64,000 nucleotides of DNA from Wurfbainia villosa (taxonomy: Eukaryota > Streptophyta > Magnoliopsida > Zingiberales > Zingiberaceae): positions 60,970,325 through 61,034,324 of the forward strand of contig CM046005.1 in NCBI GenBank assembly GCA_025175895.1, written 5' to 3'. Positions 1-10,683 of this stretch are shown here, piece by piece. Numbering within the stretch: the first letter of the stretch is position 1; the number at the start of each line of letters is the position of its first letter. The notes under the pieces were generated by a model. That model saw nothing but the letters and a program-made list of their open reading frames with translations. It had not been told where the DNA came from and did no database searches. Position numbers and translations under genes: made by a program.

Positions 1-103
1 TTATATAGATATTCAGATTATAAAAATATCAGTATATTATTTATTAATATTAATAATTAAGAGTTCGTTTAATAATTAGGCATTTATAATCATGTCTTTA
101 ATT

Positions 104-1651
104 TTATTCTATTGAATGTATTCGTTTCTTGATAATGGCCGTCATTCCATTCTTCATCCGAAGCATGGCCGAGTTCTTGGGCTTCACTCGGGCACTGTCC
201 ACCACTTGCACCTCGCAATTCCACAGCACGGAGGCGGCCACTGTTTTGATCTGCATCAATCCCACGTCCTTCCCCGGGCAAGTCCTCGGCCCGCAGTTGA
301 AGGCCATGAACTTGTGCGCCGGCACGTGCCTCACCTTCCCCTCCGCCGTTATCCATCTCTCCGGCTTGAACTCCATGCAGTCCTTTCCCCATACCGCCTC
401 CATCCGCGCCATCGCGTACACGCTCATCACTATCTTCTGCCCCGCGGCCACCCTCGCGCCACTCGGCAACACGTCGTCCTTCAGCGCCGTCTTTTCTTCG
501 AAGGGCACCGGGGGGAAGAGGCGCAGAATCTCGCACACCGCCCCGTTCAGGTACACCATCCTACTGAGCTCTTCCGCACTGAAGGTCGTCGACGTGTTCT
601 CGCTCGACCGGCACCACCTCAGCTCCTGCAGGATCTTTATCTGCACCTTCGGGTTGTTGTGGATCAGGAAGAAGAACCAAGAGAGACTGATAGAGAAGGC
701 GTCTCTCCCTGCAATCATCAAAAATAGCACGTTGTCGCGCAAAAACTTTTCGGTGTCTTCCACTTGTTCCTTGATCTCCTCTACCACCTCCATGTAGGAC
801 GCGAGAAGATCGGCCTTTGGAATCTTAGCTTTGATTTCCTCCCTCTTTTGCAATATTCTTTGGCTTATGTTCTGGTCGATGACTTTCCGGGCATTGGACA
901 TTTTCTTCTCGGTGCCGATGTCGAGCCACTTCATCACCTTCCAGCAGCTCTTGGGCATGATGTGGCGGAAGAACAGCGCCTCCCACGCATCGTCGATGGC
1001 CGAGGAGAAGGGGATGGCCGGAAATTGAAGCGAGAGGCTGCCGGGGTCGTCCCCAAAGACCATGCGGCAGGTGATGTCGAAGGAAAACCTAGTGAACATT
1101 TCCTGGAGCTCTAGTACCTCATCGCGCTGGCTCTTGTAGAGGAGAAGCGGCACCAACACCTTCTCCGCCTTCTCCCTGGTGGCGCCGACGACGAAGGTGC
1201 GGAAACCACGGTCGCCGATGATGGCGTTGACGATCTTGCGCTGGAACTTCCAGGAGTCGCCGTCGACGCTGAATAGGGAGTGGCCGAGGATGTCGAAGAC
1301 CTCTCGGAACTGGTCGCCCTTGGGGTAGTTATCGAAGTTTTCGTTGTGGATGTGGCGGACGTTCTCGGGGTCGCAGGTCAGCAACAGGTCGGCGCCGAGG
1401 AACCAGGGGCCACGGAACATCTCGGTGAAGCTGATGCGGCTGAAAAGGTAGGCGAGGTAGTCATGACTGTTGGAGAAGTTCATGACCATAGCCGGAAGCA
1501 TGCCGATGAACGGCCAGTTTATCGGCAAGGCAGAGGAACGGCGTCGGTTGACGTAGAATAAACAGAAGGAGGAGGCAAGTGCCACGATGATCTCAGGGTA
1601 GTACTGCAGAAGGCCAAAGAGGAGACCGAGCGGCCATGGCACCAGCGCCAT
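104..1651 (-). CDS. Cytochrome P450, CYP96-like (CYP86 clan) fatty-acid/alkane hydroxylase type
   Basis: Haem-thiolate monooxygenase, expected in the ER membrane with a cytochrome P450 reductase partner. I place the start at the internal ATG at 1651, giving 515 residues, the normal family length; the frame stays open to 1783, but the extra 44 residues do not look like a P450 N-terminus. From the chosen start: a hydrophobic anchor at about residues 5-35, the proline-containing segment ALPINWPFIGMLP, the I-helix AGRD at 314-317, the ExxR motif EILR at 374-377, PERW at 430-433, and the haem loop FNCGPRTCPG at 451-460 with Cys458 as ligand. No intron is needed, as is usual for CYP96 genes. Family members hydroxylate fatty acids or cuticular alkanes (MAH1 type) or act in alkaloid synthesis; the substrate here cannot be read from sequence. 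Oddity: the usual I-helix Thr after AGRD is Ala, followed by Phe. The frame has no stop or frameshift. Confidence 0.93.
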   Translation of the reverse strand: MALVPWPLGLLFGLLQYYPEIIVALASSFCLFYVNRRRSSALPINWPFIGMLPAMVMNFSNSHDYLAYLFSRISFTEMFRGPWFLGADLLLTCDPENVRHIHNENFDNYPKGDQFREVFDILGHSLFSVDGDSWKFQRKIVNAIIGDRGFRTFVVGATREKAEKVLVPLLLYKSQRDEVLELQEMFTRFSFDITCRMVFGDDPGSLSLQFPAIPFSSAIDDAWEALFFRHIMPKSCWKVMKWLDIGTEKKMSNARKVIDQNISQRILQKREEIKAKIPKADLLASYMEVVEEIKEQVEDTEKFLRDNVLFLMIAGRDAFSISLSWFFFLIHNNPKVQIKILQELRWCRSSENTSTTFSAEELSRMVYLNGAVCEILRLFPPVPFEEKTALKDDVLPSGARVAAGQKIVMSVYAMARMEAVWGKDCMEFKPERWITAEGKVRHVPAHKFMAFNCGPRTCPGKDVGLMQIKTVAASVLWNCEVQVVDSARVKPKNSAMLRMKNGMTAIIKKRIHSIE

Positions 1652-3037
1652 TGATAGAAATAAAACTGAGATTGTAGTTGAATAAGCTAAAGATGTTCGA
1701 TATTGCCTTGTAACAATGCCTGTATAAATAATTGCTTTGGGCGTGGACTCCCAAATAAAATAATATAAATACCGTACGGTCAAATCGGCAGCGTTGTTGT
1801 CCTCCCCATCCGAATTTGTTATCGATAACGAGTTATTTTTTTTATAATTCAGATATATAAGTTTTGCAAATTCATCAATTCCGAAGATAATCGACCTAAC
1901 CTTTTAAAAAATTTCTATCAGTCAACAGATAAATTTTTAAAAAATAATTAAATTTAGATGGATGACTTAACATTACGAATAATTTGAGCGCAGCTGTAAA
2001 ATATATATACAATCGTTAGAATCAAATCTTCATGGTATAAATGTCTCTATTTCATCATTATCATCGGATAATAACAATAATATAACGTTCATTCATGCAA
2101 CGCTGCAAAATGGTAGAAAGGAAGAAAAATACTTGTACAATAATAATATAAATGCTGAAATTAACTAGTTGATGAAAGCTTTCTAAGCAGACTTAAAGCA
2201 AACTATGATTAACAATAAATTGAATAATAAATATGGAGTCCTTTATAAAATTCCAAGAGATTCATATATATTATAGCTCACATGAAAAAGTTGAGTGGAG
2301 TTGGCTCAAAGAAAACTGGCAACTAACCAAACCTACGTTCATTTTAATTACATTGTCAATTAAAATTTTTGTTTCTGAAAATACAAATGGATATTTATGC
2401 GGATAAGGTCACATGTACAACCCTTTTCAATTCCTTCTGAATAATTTATTAGGAACATGATTAGTGCATTTTATATGATCGATGATTCTTCTTTCTTTCT
2501 TTCTTTTTTTTTTGTATTTGTCTCAATTTTGATTTATCTCTCTACGGTAAAGATGACGATGATAAATTATCAAAGTGACGATTTTATATTTTTTCAGAGT
2601 CAATCGGAATATAATAAAATAATAATAATTATGTTCGAGGAACATGATTAACTCAAATTTTCAAATAGCATTTTGCTAAAAAGTGCATCCAACTTTCAAA
2701 TATTATTTAAAGGGTACATTATATTTTAATATTTATCAAAGATATATTTTCTAAGATATACCCCAGTCCATCCAATTAACTCGGCCTCAATTTTACCTAA
2801 TCCATTTCCGCTTATAGACTCACTGTTCACCCAAGGCACTAAACCAGACTTGCTCACCCATGCCATATATCTCGTTCTCTCTCACTTGAGTTACACTCAT
2901 TATGAAAGATTTTAGTCTTGAAAATTTTATTCTTCCACTTGATTAGTCACCGACAATTTTCCCATGATTCACTTGTTTAGAAATTTAAATGGAAACTAAC
3001 GATAGAAAGATAGAGAAGACCCTCATATAGATATAGA
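1652..3037. other. AT-rich intergenic DNA upstream of the P450 gene
   Basis: This stretch holds the presumed P450 promoter on its left side, since the gene is read leftward. I see no convincing coding frame, RNA gene or element terminus. A CT-rich run lies near 2485-2512. No TATA box could be assigned with confidence. Confidence 0.6.
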
Positions 3038-3130
3038 CACTACAAGAAAAATAATATTTAGCGACGATTTTTTTCGCCACTAATATATAATATTCGTCGC
3101 TATACAACTTTAGCGATGAATAAATATCGT
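3038..3130. repeat. CACTA terminal inverted repeat and subterminal repeats
   Basis: CACTACAAGAAAA at 3038-3050 is followed by clustered AGCGACGA and TCGTCGCTA words. In CACTA elements such subterminal repeats bind the element-encoded TnpA-like protein. Confidence 0.8.
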
Positions 3131-3240
3131 CGCTATAAGATTGTCGCTAAAAGGATTTTACGACGAATTAATATAGTGTCGTCTCTAATCTTATAGACAA
3201 AAAAAGAGACATCGTTAATCTAACAATAATATTAGTGGCT

Positions 3241-3682
3241 CTTTTATAAATATTCATCGCTAATATTAAGAACCCAGTCGAGGTGCCACCTCGACTAATG
3301 CTGTGTTAGTTGAACAGAAGTAAGGTAAGCTCAACCGACACCTCGATTGTTGGTGTGTTTCAAGGCAAGTTCAATCAACTCAGTCGAGGCGGCGCCTCGA
3401 CTGACCCTCTTTTATTAGCGACGAATATATTTATTTGTCGCAAAAATTTACTTTAGCGACACTTTTATAAACATTCGTCGCTAATATTAGAGACCCAATT
3501 GAGGTGTTGTCTCGATCGATACTTTTGTTAGTTGAACAGAAACAAGGTAAGCTCAACCGATACCTCAATTGTTGTTGTGTTTCAAGGCAAGCTCAACCTA
3601 CTCAGTCAAGGTGGTGCCTCGATTGATCCTCTTTTATTAGCGTGTGTATCGAAACTTAGCGACAAAATTATTTAAATTCGTC
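3241..3682. repeat. Two tandem copies of a 221-bp unit inside the CACTA end
   Basis: Copy 1 (3241-3461) and copy 2 (3462-3682) both run from CTTTTATAAA through a CGAGG-rich segment, GTTGAACAGAA and AAGGTAAGCTCAACCGA to CTCTTTTATTAGCG. They have diverged by scattered substitutions. They probably amplify the subterminal region. Confidence 0.75.
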
Positions 3683-3938
3683 ACTAATAATTGATCTCTG
3701 CTTTCACAAAATTCCTTTTGTTTATATTGTATATCCTGTATTACAAATTTATATACACTCCAATTACAACATTTTTCATCAACTAACTTAACAACATAAA
3801 TTTCAAATATTTAACATAATCAAAAATACAATATCAAAAACATGACTTTAAGTTCAAAACATAGAATTTCACAATATTAATTTGATAACTCTTGCATACA
3901 AGTAAATGGATCAACGACTCATTGATCAAGTTCAAATT

Positions 3939-5690
3939 TTAAGGCGAAAGAGGAGGTGGAGCTGGAGAGGACTCATGGATCAAGGATTGTAATGCTCCAG
4001 GTGCAAACAAATTCAGAATTTGTTTAAACATATCTTGTCTTGATCTCATTAATGGCAACTCATCTTGAGTACTTGCTAATTGAACTCGAGTGTTTGCTAG
4101 CTCTTCTTGTGTCCCTTCTAATCGTTTCTGTGGACTCAAAGCTTTTCATGCAATTCTACGTTTGTTAATCTGGAGGAGGAGGTGGCATCCGAAGAAGTGA
4201 ATCTAATTGATTTTGGTCCACTTCCAAGTCTTCTAATGTATCCAGAACAAACACTGAGGATTTGATCACAAATTTTATCTACAATTTGAACTGCATTGAT
4301 GTCATCTTTTGTATTTTCTTGTGTTTGAATATACTCATCCCGCAGTCTCACCATATGATACTAAGAATAACAAACATGTTAAAAATACCTTTAAGAATAA
4401 TTATACAAAATTTAAAAAACAAATCCAACATATCGATCATAGTATACATATGCAACCTCGACTCTCTCCCTAATCCACGCTTTTGATGAGCTATAATGAG
4501 TTTTATTAAAGACAGTAATATGATTTTTTCTCTGTGACTGATTGGTCTGAAAAATATTATAATGTGTTAATATTATAATCAGCAAACAATATACAATAAC
4601 TATAAAATTTATACTTACACCGTCGATGGTTATATGGGAGTTTCGATCGATTTTCTGTATTTGTTGCAGATAGTGTCTACAATACAAAAAAATTGTTAAA
4701 ATCAACATTAAAGCATTAGTTATAGAACAAATAATTAAATTTTTATATAACAAAGATATTTGGTATAGATTGAATTACTTGAAATTTCTCTGATTCAAAC
4801 AGAGCACACATATAATCTCAGTCTTCTTATGTCTCACAAAAATCAATTGGCATATGATGTCGATGCTCAGTAGGAGGAAGGTGTATTAGACTCTTATAAT
4901 GAGTATGCATTTTATTTTTATCGTCTATATACCTCACACTCATTAACCGATCGATTTTCTTTCTTACTGAGGTTGTCCCCTACTCAAAACTGATATCAAA
5001 AGTAACCAGAAAAAAAAAATACCAATATTGAATTTGCATGTGATTAGTAATAAAGGAGTGGTTTCCTAGAAAAATATTGAATTACTTGTACTTACTGATA
5101 ATCGATCATATATCATTCTTTTATTGTCTGTGGGGACATGCTTCCAAGTCTTTTCTTATAAGGGAGCGAACTTCTTAATTGACATATCTAACTCGGTCAA
5201 AAAAGAAGATGTATTTGGCCCAATTGAATGACCATCACTCTTACGAAAAGTAATGGATAATTTACCCCATTCCTCGAGTTGATGTCGTAGTCGATCGGAT
5301 TGTGTGCACGATTAACAAAACAAATAAATAGCAAATGAAATAAATATTTTAAATACAAAACAACTAACCATTAGGAGCACTATAATCATCAGGTGTCAGC
5401 ACAACTAAGAGGTGTTTAATTCTCTTGGGTGGCAAAGCTATGACATAAGCATCATATATAGATCGATAAATAATGAAACATTATCTTATATACATGAATT
5501 ATAAATGAAGAAAAATATAAATACCATGTAAATAAATCTAATCACTATCATCATCTGAAAAGGATAATTGATCATCTGTCTCATTGTTAATTTCAGTATT
5601 TTCATCCTCACCATTAAGATTACATTGAGCACCCCTATCTAGCTCCGCTTGTGCAATTGACATAATTATATATTGATGCTCAATATCTAA
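3939..5690 (-). pseudogene. Plant transposase (Ptta/En/Spm, Transposase_24-like) remnant
   Basis: Second gene of the CACTA remnant, read right to left and broken by stops, with possible introns. An acidic segment lies at about 5540-5690. A segment at about 5100-5290 contains KTWKHVPTDNK, close to the family signature around a conserved SWKDVP-type motif. A piece with THYSSSKAW lies near 4460-4530. A segment at 4136-4354 contains CSGYIRRLGSGPKS, matching the family's conserved SGYVRGLG-type motif. The coiled-coil-like tail at 3939-4139 ends in a proline-rich SPAPPPLSP. Family proteins are the accessory (TnpA-like) products of CACTA elements. No catalytic TNP2 transposase remains, so the element could not move alone. 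The assignment rests on motif recall, not on a search. Confidence 0.7.
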
Positions 5691-5711
5691 TCTACAAAGT
5701 TGAGTTATTTC

Positions 5712-6229
5712 TGTTGGATCGAGTAAATGCTAGAGGGGGGGGGGGTGAATAATGTTCAGAAATCTTTCTTTTCATCGTTTAAAATAAAGTACACAACGGG
5801 AATAAAAGTAAAAACACAAGGGACAAGCTTTCTTTTTACCTGGTTCACAAACCAACTAATTGCTAGTCCAAGGCCCCGCGATCCTAGATCGCTTTTGATG
5901 GGCGATCCACTAAAAGGGTTTCTTCCTCGTTAGAGGTAAGAGACAACGATTACACAAGGAATATAGAGGAAGAGATAACAAGCCTACCTCTCCTCTTAAC
6001 AATTAAAAACACAAGAAAAAGAATAAGAACAACTACAAAAGAAGCTACCGACTTAAGAATGTGAAGTTGTGTGCGTTGTCGGCATTACGATGGCGTTGCG
6101 TTGTCAAAGAGAGCTTGGATTCATCGGAGCACTTTGGGAGCCTTTTTAGATGACAAAGATGAGTGATTTGCCTCTCCTTTTATAGCCATTTGAACCCTAT
6201 CTCGTTGAGATCCAGATCTGAGTCAAATA
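5712..6229 (-). mobile_element. Truncated Sirevirus-like LTR
   Basis: Starts TGTTGGATC and carries the GCTAGAGG...GTGAATA block that also begins the LTRs at 7185, 12038, 55529 and 59787, here with an 11-G run. It is cut at 6229 by the next LTR, which starts TGTTAGGGC. Its partner LTR and internal region are not in the window. Confidence 0.65.
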
Positions 6230-7118
6230 TGTTAGGGCAATCAACCCAAATATGATCTTGGTTTTGATGTGTGTGTCAAAGAGTTTAAGTTAGGATGTTT
6301 TGCTTTTGATGTGTGTATTTAAGTTGTGCAGGACTTAGTGAATCACACATGAGTAGCTTGATGAAGCATTGACTAGGTCATCCATCTCGTGGCTCAGGTC
6401 CTTAAGTCGGTGAAGGATGGCATGGGGAGAAGCCATGAGCTTGGTGCATCCGAGGGACCGCCGGACGAGGAGCATTGGAGTGAAGCCAAAGGAAGACGAC
6501 TTCAAGGTAAGACGCGAAGGATGGCATGGGAGAAGCCGTGAGCTTAGTGCGTTCAAGGGACATAGGCCGAAGGAAGAGAGCTTCAATAGTGTACTCCATG
6601 GGGAGATGAGAGTTGAGCGAATGTAACCCAGGACGGGGTAGTTCAAATTAGGGAACTTGGCCAAATGGCTAACGTCAAGTGTCAGATACTCAAATATATG
6701 TGTTTGAGATTTTACCTGACGATCGGATACTCAAACATCTTGTTGTCTGAGATTTTACTCGATAATAGTCGACTGATAAAGATATCGTCATTGCTAGTCG
6801 ATGGTGTCGGCTAGGGTTTGTAGCTAACTGATCGCCAAAGATTGGAAGTCGATCGTCAATTGATCGATCATTGCCAAGGTATGTGATCGATATAAGTGGA
6901 CACGGGCACAAAAATGAGGAAGGCTCGACCAGCGGCTCGACTGCTTGTGCATCAGTCGACTGCTAGGGTTTGGTAGTCAACTTATGGGCTATCCATTGGA
7001 ACTTTTCCAACGTGGATTAAGTCGTTATGAGACAACGACTACAGGAGCAGTCGACTGCTGGCTGTTGTCATGCAGCAGTCGACTACTGCATGGTCAACAT
7101 GAAAATTGGCCTCCTCTC

Positions 7119-7125
7119 TATAAAA
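7119..7125 (+). promoter_or_regulatory. LTR TATA box
   Basis: TATAAAA lies in CTCTATAAAAGGAGG. One exact CAGTCGACTG palindrome lies upstream at 7048-7057, a one-mismatch copy at 7076-7085 and another exact copy at 6953-6962. The nested element at 7185 inserted about 60 bp downstream, within the presumed R region. Confidence 0.65.
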
Positions 7126-7179
7126 GGAGGCCAAGGAAGCTTTGGAGAGGCTAATCCTTTAACTCCTAATCATAACCTC

Positions 7180-7184
7180 GTGCT
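7180..7184. repeat. Target-site duplication GTGCT, left
   Basis: GTGCT directly precedes the LTR start TGTTAGGG and equals 13642-13646. Confidence 0.9.
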
Positions 7185-8778
7185 TGTTAGGGATTTGACG
7201 CCGCTAGAGGGGGGGTGAATAGCGATGTGACCGTACGAAGATGGAATTTGATCTCATTTGTGTCTACAATTTCGTTAGCGCAGTGGAATACAGATAATGA
7301 TAACAATAACGAAATAGACAACAAGCTAACACAATGATATAATGTGGTTCGGAACCGCACCGTTCCTACTCCACGGATCGAGCTCTAAAGAGCCCTAGTG
7401 ATGCACACGCACTCACTAATGAAAAACACTCCTTCTCGACACAAGTCGGAGGCGGAGAAACCCCGTACAAACGTTTATAACAATAAACGAAAGAAATACA
7501 AGAAATATACAATGTAAATACGAAATACAAGTAAAGAAAAGACTTTACAACACTTGTTTTGATTGCTTGAATGCTTGGTTGCTTGCTTGCACTTGGAGAC
7601 CTGATTTGCACCAACAAATCGCCCCAATAGCCCTCAAGAACCGATGCCAAAATCCTCCATCACGAGCTCCTTATAAAGCTTCAACCTGTGCTGGAAAAGG
7701 TCGATCAGTCGACTGATCGGGACCATTAGTCGACTGATACCACTGTTGTCGTGAGACAACGGCTAGATCCACGTTGGATAAGTCCAACGGAACCTTCATC
7801 ACCGATCGGTGATCGCGACCATCGATCGACCGATGGAGCCTTCACTCGACGATCGAGTCTTGACTCCATTACATGCGAAATCGAGCACGATCGGTGATCA
7901 CACGATCGATCATTGCCTCATCATCGATCAGCCAACCTATGGCAGTCGATTGCTAGGCTATAACCCGCAGTCAAACCCTAGTTGACTCGGTCCAGTCGAC
8001 TGCCACATGGCACCAGTCGACTGGCACACCTCAAACATGAAGTTTTAACCCAAGTATGGTTCCCCCATACTTGCTAGACCACCCTTAGCCTAGACCTAAG
8101 CCTTCTAGCCACCTCCATCAGCCTCACGCCTCTCGGATCCCTCTAAGTCATCCATGACTTGTTCATCCATCGTGCTAGCCTTCAGATGCTTCCATCGGCT
8201 ATGTCATGCTAACGGTGTCTACACCGCCAAGGCATATTGGACTTACGCCGCCAAGACTCCGCTTGGACTTTACACCGCCAATTATTGGTCTTATGCTGCC
8301 AAGACTCCCGCTTGGACTTTACGCTGCCAATATCAAACCCTTGGACTTCTCAAATGCCAAGACTCAAGCTTGGACTTTCCCTTGCCAACCCATGTTGGAC
8401 TTTTCATGCCAAGACCATGCTTGGACTTTCCTTGCCAACCCATGTTGGACTTTTCATGCCAAGACCATGCTTGGACTTTCCTTGCCAACTCATGTTGGAC
8501 TTTTCATGCCAAGACCATGCTTGGACTTTCCTTGCCAACCCATGTTGGACTTTTCATGCCAAGACCATGCTTGGACTTTCCATGCCAACCCATGTTGGAC
8601 TTTTCCCAATGCCAAGTGTCCCACTCGGACTTTCCATGCCAAGTACTCAAGACTTGGACTTTACCAAATGACAATTACATTGTCATATGTTTTTGTCGAA
8701 ACATCAAAACACATCAAAACATCACTCGAGCCAAACTCGAGTCCTGGTCAATCGTGACCTGGGCTGATTGCACCAACA
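7185..8778 (-). repeat. 3' LTR of gag-only element 1
   Basis: 1594 bp. On the plus strand it starts TGTTAGGGATTTGACG and ends TGCACCAACA. It is nearly identical to 12038-13641 except for a dense patch of differences at about 7740-7950 (see findings). The minus-strand TATA box lies at about 7669-7680. Confidence 0.92.
8230..8665. repeat. Minisatellite in the 3' LTR, 50-bp period (two half-units of about 25 bp)
   Basis: TTGGACTTT...TGCCAA recurs throughout. The regular core has period exactly 50, with AAGACCATGC at 8411, 8461, 8511 and 8561. More diverged half-units lie upstream (8230-8400). The array has no stop in any forward frame, which creates spurious long reading frames. Confidence 0.88.
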
Positions 8779-10683
8779 ATCTCCCCCTTTTTGATGTTTG
8801 ACAAAAGCCAAACAAATTATTGAGTTAGAACACTAACTCAAATCCCTTACCAATTATCTCAAATTGGTAAATACTCTCCAAATGTTCTCCCCCAAACATT
8901 CTCCCCCTTTTTGACTAACATCAAAAAGGTTTTCTCTCCAAGGAGGTCAACGTCTCATGTCCCAATGAGATCTTACAATCTCCCCCTTTGGTCCAAAAAT
9001 ACTTAGGATGCCTACCATCTTCCTAGTGATAAGTCCAATATCACTCAAGAGAGGCAATCCTATTTACTCTCTCAATTTCCAAATTGGGTCACTCAAAAGT
9101 CCCATCAATTTCCCAATTGATGTCATATTCTCCCAATAACTTCTCCTCTTTAAGGAGAAAAATACATCCATCATCCCAAGATGGATACCTCCCCCTAAAG
9201 GCTTGCTCCCCCTTGACCATTGCACCAACAATGTCCTTGGGAAGTCCCTAAGCCAATAGGAACTCTAAACCATCAAAATTAAGGTTAGAAATTCAATATT
9301 GAACTTTCCAACACCTTAAAATGATACAAACCCTAAACACTTCTCCTAATCCATATCCAATGGATTTTCACCCTTTATAATGCTACCCAAAGCATATCCT
9401 AGGGTTAGGAGTGATTAGGGACCATAACCGTAGCTGAAATCGGGTTAAACAACCTTGGTTACCCCGAAATCAGGCTACCAGTCGAGTGATTCAGAAATCA
9501 ATCGACTGGCATCTCCATCGATCATTGCCATCAATAGCGATCGGTGATCGATAATTTTCAATTTGATTATCAGAGTTGAATTTTAGAAAATCATAAATAA
9601 TTATACGTATATCGAAAAATCACGAAATTTGGTACGTATAATACCTATGACCAATACAATGGGTGAAAATTGTTTTGAAATTATTTTACCCATAAAATAG
9701 TGAAATTGGCACAAAGTTCAAAACCATTGAAATTTTTAATGTTTTGGCCCTACTTTGTATCAACTTCATCAATGGTGATTGCTATCAAAAGATAGACTTC
9801 ACCAAGGTTTTTCAAAATGATTTTAAAATATTTTCAAAACCTTATTTTGGATCATATTCCTTGGGCTCTATGCACATGACTTGTACACAAGCTTTCCCAA
9901 TGATCCACAAATGAAATTAGATGAGTTTTAGTTCATCTAGATGCAAAAAACTATGCACCTTGAACTTAACTCATATCCTAGCATCTCACATGTATATAGG
10001 GTGTATAAATACACATACACGTCAATTGGATGTGAGATGTGGGTTTTGGTTCTCCCTAATCTAGGGTTTCATGTATTTTTCTAAGGCAACCCTACTTGAT
10101 TCCCTTATAAATGGGACTCCAAGTCATGCCATAGTCCTTAAATAAATTTTAATCAAATTATCTTAAATGCATGAGTGATTATGGCATTTGAGATGATATA
10201 GATAAACACATGCTCATAATCATGATGTCATGGCATAAGATGAAATCTAAAAACACATGACATTTAAAGCCTTAATCCTAAACATGTACATGACATATAG
10301 AATGATTAAAAATAAGCATGATGTCATGGCATGTTATATGGCAAACAAAGCATGGCATATAAAATATATAGGTATAGTAATACCTAAATTTTAATATTAA
10401 TTGCCATTTGATATAATTAAGTATATTTTGCCATATTAACCTAAATTTTCCCAAGTGTGCCAAAAACCCAAAATGGCACACTACAACCTCTAAACCTAAA
10501 TTGTGCCAATTTAATCATTTTATCAAACTTCTCAAATAGTATTGGCACATCCTAAAATCTTTTAGGATTAAAGCTCAAATGTATTTTCAAGGTAACCATA
10601 ACCTTGAAAATATCCTAAAGTGCCACCTTTACAATGGTTGAGTTAACTACCCATCCAATCAAGGTTGGCACACCCTAACCCAT
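8779..10683 (-). other. 3' untranslated interior of gag-only element 1, with reiterated polypurine tracts
   Basis: No coding frame is recognisable. On the minus strand the tract AAAAAGGGGGAGAT abuts the 3' LTR (8779-8792). Further GGGGGAG-type tracts lie at about 8888, 8901, 8980, 9189 and 9206. Reiterated polypurine tracts are a known Sirevirus trait. The rest (9300-10683) is AT-rich. Confidence 0.75.

Larger units (their letters stand above)
3038..5711 (-). mobile_element. CACTA (En/Spm) DNA transposon remnant
   Basis: The left end begins with CACTACAAGAAAA, the typical plant CACTA terminal inverted repeat, followed by subterminal repeats of the type TTAGCGACGA in both orientations (about 3058-3480). 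It carries a decayed minus-strand gene resembling the plant Ptta/En/Spm transposase family. The matching right terminus is not present, because a copia LTR starts at 5712. The exact right limit is therefore unknown and a 3-bp target duplication cannot be checked. Confidence 0.82.

Noticed and set aside
116..797. Plus-strand reading frames of 203 and 222 codons
   Set aside because: They are antisense to the P450 coding region, which explains the open frames through its GC-rich codon use; no motif seen.
8411..8610. Possible CRISPR-like array
   Set aside because: The units are contiguous 50-bp tandem repeats without unique spacers, in a plant LTR.
8154..8801. Frames of 144-215 codons as possible proteins with repeats
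   Set aside because: They lie wholly on the LTR minisatellite and are open in three frames at once, so codon meaning is not supported.
10278..10481. 67-codon minus-strand frame with Cys and His residues
   Set aside because: Lies in AT-rich 3' untranslated interior of gag-only element 1; no spaced zinc-finger pattern and no counterpart in element 2.
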